A stretch of 10,688 nucleotides of DNA from Bacteroidota bacterium (GTDB lineage Bacteria; Bacteroidota; Bacteroidia; UBA7662; CANHCV01). The stretch lies in contig JAIYBD010000088.1 in the NCBI GenBank assembly GCA_027488715.1, positions 1-10,688 on the forward strand, read 5' to 3'. The notes under the pieces are model-generated. The model ran no database searches and was not told the DNA's origin. It saw only the letters and a list, made by a program, of their open reading frames with translations. Positions 1 through 6,469 of the stretch are shown here, piece by piece. A program made the position numbers and the translations under genes. Every line of letters starts with the position of its first letter. The first letter of the stretch is position 1.

Positions 1-3000
1 GAAACCATTACGATTAAAGAATCGGCGTTCACTTGATTAAAACGGTAGCTATAGTCGAAGCTGAATTTGCCATTGTTTGTCGCAGTTAAATCGATGGCAG
101 GAGATTCGAAAACATCTTCCGAAGTGCGTGTAGCATTGTTGGTGTTATCTACGCGGATAACAGGTGTGGAGTAACCGGCAGATCCGATGGTGGTTTCCAA
201 TTCAAAGGTTTCAGCATCATCAGCGTTCAAAACGATCCAGCCGTTGTTCACACCATCGCTTAAGTTTTGAAGTGTTGGAAGTGCTTTTCCGTTGCTCACT
301 TCAATTGTTTCAGTTGCAACATCAGTACCGTAAACATTGGTAACCGTATAGGTAATGGTGTAGATACCATTCGCAGAAAATTCTAGTTCTGGAGATACCG
401 AAGTTGCAGAAGTTCCGTTAACAAACGTTGCTTGGGCAGGAGTAATGTTCCAGTTATGAGCTGTTGCATTTACGGCTTGTCCTTTCAATTGAATGGTTTT
501 TCCAGTGCATGTTGCAGAAGCAGAGGAAATAAATCCAGCAATCGGAGCTGTTTGGGCATCAAATACGCGGATATCGTCGATGGCGATGTCGCTGGTGTTT
601 CCGCTACCGGCTGTTGCACGAATGGCCAAAACCAAAGCGTTGTTTTTGTAGGCCGATAAATTCGCGCTGATTTTCACCCAATCCTGGCCCTGAGATCCAA
701 AAAGTGGAGTGGCAATGTCTTTTACCAAACGTCCGTCGATCACAGCATCCAAGTGCAATTCGCCCATGTTTGCGCCATTCATGTGAGCATAAAACTCGAC
801 CATGGGCATTTGAGTAGCAGCTAAATTGAAACAAGGAGTCGTTAAAATCGCAGTTTTACCGTTAGCCAAATCAGCTTCCAAGTAAGCATAGTTACCTTTT
901 CCAGAACGATCGGTTAATGGACCAGTGAAGGCTGTTGGTGTTTGTTTGTTGAATACGCGGAAGTCAACCTGATCAGCAGAACCATTGTTCTCGTTGTGTA
1001 AACCATTCACCAAAGCAAATTGAATCGTCGCAGGATTAGAGGTATGCAATGGTTGAGTATTGAAGTTTTCTACATAAGGCAATGTAGTTGCAGTTGTTGC
1101 CTTGATGGTCATGTTCTTCAACAATTGGTTGTTGGTTACATCTCCGTCACCAGCTCCACGAACGTTCGCAGCTAAAGTAAAGTTGGTTGAAGGAATTTGA
1201 ATGTTGGAAGCAAAAGTGTACTCAATAGAATCATAGCTTTCGATCAAAGTTCGGATGGTGTCGGTCGCAACAACACTTCCGTTCAAGATGAGATCAATGG
1301 GTGCTAGGGTAACTGCACGAAGGCCTTTATTTACTACCATTACTTTTACTTGAGCCTGTGTTCCCTGACAAGAAGCAATGGATGCTAAGGCAGGGGAAAC
1401 GATTTGGCTAACCGCCAAATCCATGATGGAAGGACAAGTTGAATTGGAAGCCAAACGAGCTACCGCTTCTGAACGAACGGACAATCCATCGTTTTGACCG
1501 ATTGCACTGATGGCAAAGTATTGATCAATAGAAGGGGAGATGGTGTTGATCACATAACGGTTATTGGTGGTCATTCCCAAAGAATCCATCACATAATCGC
1601 CCAATTTGTAGATAGCATATCCTGTTGCTCCAACTTGAGGATCCCAAGAAATTTGTGCTGAATCGCTGCAGAACCAATCTACTTTCAATCCAGTTGGACG
1701 TTGAACAGCGCTGAATTCGCCAGAATAAGCCACTCCTTTATCGCTGCTAATTTTTAGTTTTACGCCACCGGTGTTGAAGTTGGGAACGCTCCAAGCATGA
1801 GAACGAGCTGTGCCAGGTAAATTACGGGCTACTGCAGTCCACGCGCCATTGTTAATGGAATAATCCAAATGGTAGTAAGATGCTCCATCCATACCTTCCC
1901 AAGTGATCACTTCATTGTTGAAGGGAGTTAAAGACTCGCCACCAAATGGATAAACAAACCGAACAGACTTGTTGTAATGGGTGAATACCACGTAGAATTT
2001 TTGAGAACCGAGAGCCAAATTTGAACCTGTTACTACCAAGCGAATTGCACCAGATGTGGGAGTATCAATCACCAATTGTTCAACGTTATTCAAGGTGTCA
2101 ATTCCAGTAGAAGCTTGAGCTGTAACGCGATTGGCAGATGGATCCAAAACCAAAGGCTGATAGAATTCATTGTAGTTATTTCGGTTCGCTGTTAAATCAA
2201 GATCATTGATCAACGCCTTGGAAGAATTGGCCTGAGCCTCAGGATCTTGCCAGTACAACATTACCTTCGTTTGCTGGGTGTTCGCTGGAATGGAAATGGT
2301 GAACACCATGGAATCACCTGTTGAATTCAAGGTACCCTCACGAAACTGGCGGCCCTCTATTGCTTCAACGGCTTTAAGTGCATTCACCGAACCGAATCCA
2401 TAAGTATAATCTGGTCCAGGATTGCCCTGATCGTCGGCTGTATTCATCATGATGGCTTTAAGTAATGCTGCCGGTGGGTTCGCATTACGATTTGCCAAGC
2501 GGTAAGCTTGAGACAACTGAGCTGCAATTCCAGTAACCATACTAGAAGCTGCAGATGTTCCTGAACTGATGGTATAACCTGTATTTCCAATGGTCGATTG
2601 TCCATTTCCTACAGCTACGATTTCTGGTTTAACACGTCCATCTCTGGTAGGACCCTTAGAGCTTAGGGTATCAATATTTCCATCCAACCACGAGTTTCCG
2701 ACCGTTAATACGTTTTTTGCGGCTTTAAATCCACCCGTAATGGTTGAAAAACCAGCAGGAGCAGCAGAGCCGCATGTGTTCATTCCTTCATTTCCTGCAC
2801 TAAATACGTGCAAAACCTGAGGATACATGTTTACAATTTGGTCCATAGAATACGCTTCGATGTTGTAACCGGTATTGCAACCTGTTCCATAAGCAGTATT
2901 GGTAATGGTGGTATTGTTTCCAACAAAATTGATCCCGGTATTCAACAACTGCAAGTGATTGGTTGCATCATAATTGGTTACACGAGCGCGAGGCGATACA

Positions 3001-3845
3001 CCCATGTTCAGCGGATTAATGTTTCCAGCACCTGCCATAATTCCAGCTGCCATGTTAGCATGACCGCCTTGATTAACACTGGTAAATGCATTGAAAACAC
3101 GCCCTTTGAAATCAGGATGCATCGAAATTTCATTTAAATCGCCATTGGCAATTTCAACACCTAAGCCGTTCAAACGGCGCTGAGAGCGATAAACGCCCAA
3201 CAATACATTAGAACGGGTAGCTACACGACCAGAAAGATCTTCCAATTGTGCAGGTCCGGTTACAAAATCCATGGCTTGAACAAAGGGCTCATGAGCCAAG
3301 GTCATCAATTGATCCATGGTTCCTACCACGGTAAACGTATTTCCAGGAGTTTGATCGGCTTCAAAGGTGAATCCCTTTTGAGCCAACTCCTCTTTCATTT
3401 CATTTTTATTTACCCCGTTGAAAAGAACAACGGTGCTTGCAGTCATGTTACCACGAACAGCGTGACCAGGAATGGAACGGTTCAAGAAAGCAGCGCTTAC
3501 TTTTTCTGAGGCATAGAATTCACGTGTGCGAGTGATTCCGGCTTTCGCCAATTGACCTGCACTCATGCCTTCTGGATAAGAAATGAAGTACTGATTAGCG
3601 CGCAAGAAACCAAGAACTTTAATTCCTTGTTCTGTCCAGCGCGCTTGAATAGCGGCTGTGGGCGCTTGTTGAACCGAACCTACAACATACACACGGCCCG
3701 CATGAGCGGATCCGTGTGCGTGTGTGGTTTGAACTTTTTCAGTGTCGTTCTGACGCTGAACCTGCTGGGTAGCGGCTTTTGCTGCTACTGTTGTGGCGGC
3801 TGCTGCGACGGCGGCCATCAACGCTTTTGTGTTTAATGTGTACAT
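1..3845 (-). CDS. Secreted multidomain S8 (subtilisin-like) serine protease, 3' end beyond window
   Basis: The frame is open from ATG at 3845 to the window edge (1281 full codons, no stop), so the gene is partial. Residues 1-25 look like a signal peptide (K7, Ala-rich core, AAKAA end). Residues 50-205 resemble a subtilase propeptide. The catalytic domain (about 206-498) shows D236 in VEIANGD, H262 in GGHANMAAG, oxyanion N352 in SAGNEG and S431 in SSGTSAAS; C323 and C358 could form a disulfide. Residues 502-626 with NDLDLT (547-552) match the beta-barrel after the catalytic domain in KP43-type subtilases. Then come an Ig-like domain (628-715), Fn3 (716-802), a CARDB-like domain (804-915), a MAM/jelly-roll domain (922-1095), a PKD-like domain (1101-1184) and the start of another jelly roll. 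It probably degrades extracellular protein after outer-membrane export. Type IX secretion is inferred from architecture; the sorting domain is not visible. It stands alone behind its own candidate promoter. Protease assignment is firm; accessory domain names are by eye. Confidence 0.93.
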   Translation of the reverse strand, partial: MYTLNTKALMAAVAAAATTVAAKAATQQVQRQNDTEKVQTTHAHGSAHAGRVYVVGSVQQAPTAAIQARWTEQGIKVLGFLRANQYFISYPEGMSAGQLAKAGITRTREFYASEKVSAAFLNRSIPGHAVRGNMTASTVVLFNGVNKNEMKEELAQKGFTFEADQTPGNTFTVVGTMDQLMTLAHEPFVQAMDFVTGPAQLEDLSGRVATRSNVLLGVYRSQRRLNGLGVEIANGDLNEISMHPDFKGRVFNAFTSVNQGGHANMAAGIMAGAGNINPLNMGVSPRARVTNYDATNHLQLLNTGINFVGNNTTITNTAYGTGCNTGYNIEAYSMDQIVNMYPQVLHVFSAGNEGMNTCGSAAPAGFSTITGGFKAAKNVLTVGNSWLDGNIDTLSSKGPTRDGRVKPEIVAVGNGQSTIGNTGYTISSGTSAASSMVTGIAAQLSQAYRLANRNANPPAALLKAIMMNTADDQGNPGPDYTYGFGSVNALKAVEAIEGRQFREGTLNSTGDSMVFTISIPANTQQTKVMLYWQDPEAQANSSKALINDLDLTANRNNYNEFYQPLVLDPSANRVTAQASTGIDTLNNVEQLVIDTPTSGAIRLVVTGSNLALGSQKFYVVFTHYNKSVRFVYPFGGESLTPFNNEVITWEGMDGASYYHLDYSINNGAWTAVARNLPGTARSHAWSVPNFNTGGVKLKISSDKGVAYSGEFSAVQRPTGLKVDWFCSDSAQISWDPQVGATGYAIYKLGDYVMDSLGMTTNNRYVINTISPSIDQYFAISAIGQNDGLSVRSEAVARLASNSTCPSIMDLAVSQIVSPALASIASCQGTQAQVKVMVVNKGLRAVTLAPIDLILNGSVVATDTIRTLIESYDSIEYTFASNIQIPSTNFTLAANVRGAGDGDVTNNQLLKNMTIKATTATTLPYVENFNTQPLHTSNPATIQFALVNGLHNENNGSADQVDFRVFNKQTPTAFTGPLTDRSGKGNYAYLEADLANGKTAILTTPCFNLAATQMPMVEFYAHMNGANMGELHLDAVIDGRLVKDIATPLFGSQGQDWVKISANLSAYKNNALVLAIRATAGSGNTSDIAIDDIRVFDAQTAPIAGFISSASATCTGKTIQLKGQAVNATAHNWNITPAQATFVNGTSATSVSPELEFSANGIYTITYTVTNVYGTDVATETIEVSNGKALPTLQNLSDGVNNGWIVLNADDAETFELETTIGSAGYSTPVIRVDNTNNATRTSEDVFESPAIDLTATNNGKFSFDYSYRFNQVNADSLIVMV

Positions 3846-3854
3846 AACTGCGAC

Positions 3855-3873
3855 GTTTTGTTGAATTCAAAAC
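3855..3873. repeat. Inverted repeat over the candidate protease transcription start
   Basis: GTTTTG (3855-3860) is mirrored by CAAAAC (3868-3873), and the 10-base perfect palindrome TTGAATTCAA lies at 3861-3870. The element overlaps the candidate -7 box and the predicted start of transcription, so it could be an operator or a 5' mRNA structure. It is AT-rich and short, so chance is a real alternative. Confidence 0.3.
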
Positions 3874-3902
3874 TAGGGCAGTATGTTATTTTTTATCACC
3901 AA
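3868..3902 (-). promoter_or_regulatory. Candidate Bacteroidota-type promoter of the S8 protease gene
   Basis: On the minus strand, 3875-3868 reads TAGTTTTG, an exact match to the Bacteroidota -7 consensus TAnnTTTG. The nearest upstream TTG (3902-3900) is 24 bases away, somewhat longer than the usual spacing of about 17-23, so the -33 element is weak. A start of transcription near 3862 would leave a leader of roughly 17 bases before the ATG at 3845. No Shine-Dalgarno sequence is visible, which is normal for the phylum. Confidence 0.45.
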
Positions 3903-3912
3903 TTAAACACAC

Positions 3913-3932
3913 ATTGGTCATGTAGTACCAAT
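3913..3932. repeat. 6-bp perfect inverted repeat upstream of the protease promoter
   Basis: ATTGGT (3913-3918) and ACCAAT (3927-3932) are perfect inverted copies around an 8-base spacer. The repeat lies about 11 bases upstream of the weak -33 TTG and 38 bases past the ABC-F stop. On the minus strand it is not followed by a T tract, so it does not look like the ABC-F terminator; a regulator-binding site is possible. No functional evidence is visible. Confidence 0.3.
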
Positions 3933-3969
3933 ATCGTTTTTTAACTTTTTTATTCTGTTTTTTGTTGAA

Positions 3970-5871
3970 TTAGTCCAAAAATCTTTCCCATTCTTCGTAG
4001 GCAACCTTTAGCTCATTTTGAGCTTCCAAAAGCTGCGCATTTATGCGGTTTAAATGGGTAAAATCAGCGCTATTGGCGTTTTCAATTAGGTCGTTCTCCA
4101 AGACAGAAATGCGCTCTTCAATCTGATTAATTGTTCGTTCAATGGCGTCTTTCTTACTTGAACTTTTATTTTCCGAATCTTTAACCTTTTTACTTTTTTC
4201 AGAATTATTTTCCGAACCCGTCACTTTAGGATTTTCTGAAATGACTTCACTATTTTGAATATTCTTCGATTTTGTTGCCCAAAACTCGGCTCCATAAAGC
4301 TCCTCAAACTCCGAATATCCACCATCGAATACCCTGATTTTTCCTCCATCCAAATACCACACTTTGTTCGAAACTTCACGTAAAAAATCGCGATCGTGGC
4401 TCACCACCACATAACTTCCATTGTAGGCCTGCAAGGCATCGCCCAATTGCTCTACACTCGGAATATCCAAATGGTTCGTCGGTTCGTCCAACATTAAAAA
4501 ATTGGCCCCTTGCGCCATCACAATGGCCATCGCCACCCTGGCTCGCTCGCCACCCGACAGTACACTCACCCGCTTATCAATATCGTCACCGCCGAATAAA
4601 AAGGCACCCAATAAGTTTCTCTTTTCTTGATCGCTGTACAACGTACCTCGCGTCACTTCATCCCAAATCGTGTTTTTCGCATCCAAAACATCCAATTGGT
4701 GCTGAGCATAAAACGAAAAACGAACGTTATGCCCCAAGATCGATTCCCCCGAGTAATCCATTCCTCCACTGATCACTTTCAGTAGGGTGGACTTTCCTTG
4801 ACCGTTGGGGCCGATCAAAGCCACTTTATCACCTCGTTCCAAAACAGCATCAGCACCCGTGAAAATAACTTTATCTCCAAATGCTTTCTTTACTCCCTTC
4901 AAACGAACGACCTCTTTTCCGGCCCGTTCCACAGCGACCGGCTTAAATGCCAACGAACGACTCGGGCCGTCTTCCACCTCGATGCGATCAACCTTATCCA
5001 ATAATTTGATGCGGCTTTGCACCGCTCTCGCCTTCGACGCTTTGGATCGAAAACGCTCCACAAATCGCATCTGCTCTTTGAACCAGGCCTCTTGGTTTTT
5101 GGCTTGGGCCATCAACAACTCCAATCGTTCTGCTTTCGTAATTTCATATTTGGAATAATTGCCCGAATAATCGGTGATGCGTTGCCGATCCAATTCCCAA
5201 ATGCGATTGCACGATCCATCTAAAAAGGCCTTATCGTGGGAAACAATCATAACGGCTCCTTCGTACCGGGCAATGAATTGCTCTAACCATTGAATAGCTG
5301 GCAAATCCAAGTGGTTGGTCGGTTCGTCGAGCATCAACAAATCCGGGCGTTCCAGCAAGCATTTGGCCAACATGGCCCTCATTCTCCATCCGCCCGAAAA
5401 CTGACGGTAGGTTTTCTCCATTTCGGCATCGGTAAAGCCCAATCCGACCAACGTTTTCTTTACCTCACTTTCAATTCGGTAAGCATCCAATCGCTGCACC
5501 TCTTCTTGCAGGTAATACATGCGATCGGTTTCTTTTTCGGTAAAATCGGTTCCCTTATTGTAAAGGGCATCCAATTCCAACAAATAATCGTAAGCCGATC
5601 CAAAGGCTTGTGCAACGACTTCAAAGAGCGATCGATCGGATTCATAAGCCAGAAGATCTTGGTTGAAGTAGCCAATTTTAAGGTTTTTTTGTTTGGAAAC
5701 AACGCCTTTTGTGGGCGTTTGTTGGGCCGCAATGATGCGCAACAAGGTACTTTTCCCCATTCCGTTGCGGCCAACCAAGCCAATGCGGTCGCCTTGATTT
5801 ACCCTTAAGGCAACTTCTTCAAATAACGTTCTTCCTCCAAAATCGAGTCCGATTTGATCCAGTGATAACAT
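3970..5871 (-). CDS. ABC-F family ATPase (ribosome-associated, duplicated ATP-binding cassettes)
   Basis: This 633-residue protein has two ABC ATPase domains and no membrane segment, the mark of the ABC-F family. These proteins bind the ribosomal E site and relieve stalled or non-productive translation; some give antibiotic protection. Cassette 1: Walker A GRNGMGKST (34-42), signature FSGGW (158-162), Walker B LLMLDEP (178-184) with catalytic E183, switch H212. Cassette 2: Walker A GPNGQGKST (354-362), signature LSGGE (438-442), Walker B with E463, switch H492. The charged helical segment at about 237-320 is the interdomain linker that reaches toward the peptidyl-transferase region. Residues 535-574 are a Ser/Lys/Asn/Glu-rich spacer, and 575-633 form a predicted coiled coil like the C-terminal domain of Uup/YheS-type members. 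That tail favours a housekeeping Uup/YheS/YdiF-like protein over a resistance type, but the subgroup cannot be fixed by eye. The upstream terminator suggests separate transcription; no convincing promoter was found. Confidence 0.95.
   Translation of the reverse strand: MLSLDQIGLDFGGRTLFEEVALRVNQGDRIGLVGRNGMGKSTLLRIIAAQQTPTKGVVSKQKNLKIGYFNQDLLAYESDRSLFEVVAQAFGSAYDYLLELDALYNKGTDFTEKETDRMYYLQEEVQRLDAYRIESEVKKTLVGLGFTDAEMEKTYRQFSGGWRMRAMLAKCLLERPDLLMLDEPTNHLDLPAIQWLEQFIARYEGAVMIVSHDKAFLDGSCNRIWELDRQRITDYSGNYSKYEITKAERLELLMAQAKNQEAWFKEQMRFVERFRSKASKARAVQSRIKLLDKVDRIEVEDGPSRSLAFKPVAVERAGKEVVRLKGVKKAFGDKVIFTGADAVLERGDKVALIGPNGQGKSTLLKVISGGMDYSGESILGHNVRFSFYAQHQLDVLDAKNTIWDEVTRGTLYSDQEKRNLLGAFLFGGDDIDKRVSVLSGGERARVAMAIVMAQGANFLMLDEPTNHLDIPSVEQLGDALQAYNGSYVVVSHDRDFLREVSNKVWYLDGGKIRVFDGGYSEFEELYGAEFWATKSKNIQNSEVISENPKVTGSENNSEKSKKVKDSENKSSSKKDAIERTINQIEERISVLENDLIENANSADFTHLNRINAQLLEAQNELKVAYEEWERFLD
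4166..4216 (-). repeat. 12-base direct repeat coding the SEN motifs of the ABC-F spacer
   Basis: TTATTTTCCGAA occurs at 4166-4177 and again at 4205-4216 on the plus strand. On the coding strand it specifies repeated Ser-Glu-Asn units in the low-complexity spacer (residues 535-574) between cassette 2 and the coiled coil. This suggests the spacer grew by short duplications. Confidence 0.55.
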
Positions 5872-5910
5872 AAGAAAAAAATGATTGTAAAATTACTTCC
5901 AACACGCATG

Positions 5911-5938
5911 AATAAAAAGAAAACCCTCCATGGGAGGG
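5911..5938 (-). terminator. Rho-independent terminator of the rimP-nusA-infB-biotin carrier operon
   Basis: On the minus strand, CCCTCC (5938-5933) pairs perfectly with GGAGGG (5929-5924) around a 3-base loop, and the stem is followed by TTTTCTTTTTATT (5923-5911). The hairpin starts 36 bases after the biotin carrier stop and ends before the ABC-F ATG at 5871, so it separates the two units. The 3-base loop is tight but acceptable. Confidence 0.8.
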
Positions 5939-5974
5939 CTCTTATAACCTTTTTTGTTTTTCAATTGATATGCC

Positions 5975-6469
5975 TCAAACGAATTTGATCATCACCGAAC
6001 CCTTCTCTACAGTTTGTCCAACACCCACCTTAATTTCAGAAATGGTACCATCACCGGGTGATTTGATGAGGTTTTCCATTTTCATCGATTCTAAAACTAA
6101 CAACGGATCTCCTGTTTTCACTTCTGCCCCATCTTCGACCAAGACTTTGAGGACCAATCCGGGCATGGGTGATTTCAATTCGTTCAATTTTTTTGCTGAA
6201 GATGAATCAAAACCCAATTTTTCGAGCATTTGATCCAAATGATCTTGCAATTCAATGGGGTAAAGTACTTGGTTAATCTTCCAGAAGAATTGCTTTCCTT
6301 CTCGGTTTACCAATTCGGCTCGGAAACCTTTGTTCCCAATGATGATGTGATAATGATTTCCTCCCAATGAAACAACATCGGTTCCAACAGGTGCTCCATT
6401 CAGAAGAAATTGGTCATTTTCGCGGATAAGCGAAAAAACCTGTTCCCCAAATTTTACTCGGTAACTCAT
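5975..6469 (-). CDS. Biotin carboxyl carrier protein-like subunit (biotinyl/lipoyl attachment domain)
   Basis: This 164-residue protein ends in a biotinyl domain (about 98-164). The attachment motif ESMKMEN places the biotinylated lysine at K130, and the Pro-rich lead-in is KSPMPGLV (99-106). In the family, the biotin arm carries carboxyl groups from a biotin carboxylase to a carboxyltransferase, as in acetyl-, propionyl- or methylmalonyl-type enzymes. The N-terminal half (1-90) is a beta-rich segment like that preceding the biotinyl domain in carrier subunits of acyl-CoA carboxylases; the Pro/Ala-rich linker typical of AccB is absent. Its ATG overlaps the infB stop by 4 bases, so it is probably made by translational coupling. 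No carboxylase or transferase gene is in the window, so the partner enzyme is unknown. It resembles the small carrier usually annotated as an acetyl-CoA carboxylase biotin carrier subunit in Bacteroidota; propionyl-CoA carboxylase is equally plausible. Confidence 0.88.
   Translation of the reverse strand: MSYRVKFGEQVFSLIRENDQFLLNGAPVGTDVVSLGGNHYHIIIGNKGFRAELVNREGKQFFWKINQVLYPIELQDHLDQMLEKLGFDSSSAKKLNELKSPMPGLVLKVLVEDGAEVKTGDPLLVLESMKMENLIKSPGDGTISEIKVGVGQTVEKGSVMIKFV
6466..6469 (-). promoter_or_regulatory. ATGA stop/start overlap coupling infB and the biotin carrier gene
   Basis: The minus-strand bases ATGA contain the start of the biotin carrier gene and the TGA stop of infB in different frames. 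Such overlaps usually mean that ribosomes ending the first gene restart on the second, tying the two levels together. This supports the chosen start of the carrier gene. Confidence 0.8.

Noticed and set aside
3714..3725. His-rich THAHGSAH segment (residues 41-48) of the protease as a metal site
   Set aside because: It lies in the linker just after the signal peptide, within sequence probably lost on maturation, and three close histidines alone do not support a function.
432..3836. Several plus-strand open frames of 75-109 codons
   Set aside because: All lie opposite the uninterrupted protease frame, whose domains and active-site residues show it to be the real coding strand.
3913..3932. Inverted repeat as the ABC-F terminator
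   Set aside because: The 6-bp stem is AT-rich with an 8-base loop and is not followed by a T tract in the direction of the gene.
5290..5808. Plus-strand open frame of 172 codons opposite the first ABC-F cassette
   Set aside because: It has no recognisable family, no promoter, and overlaps a conserved ATPase on the other strand; it is a coding shadow.
5888..5895. Minus-strand TAATTTTA as a -7 element for the ABC-F gene
   Set aside because: It misses the final G of TAnnTTTG, has no properly spaced TTG, and such AT-rich matches are expected by chance.
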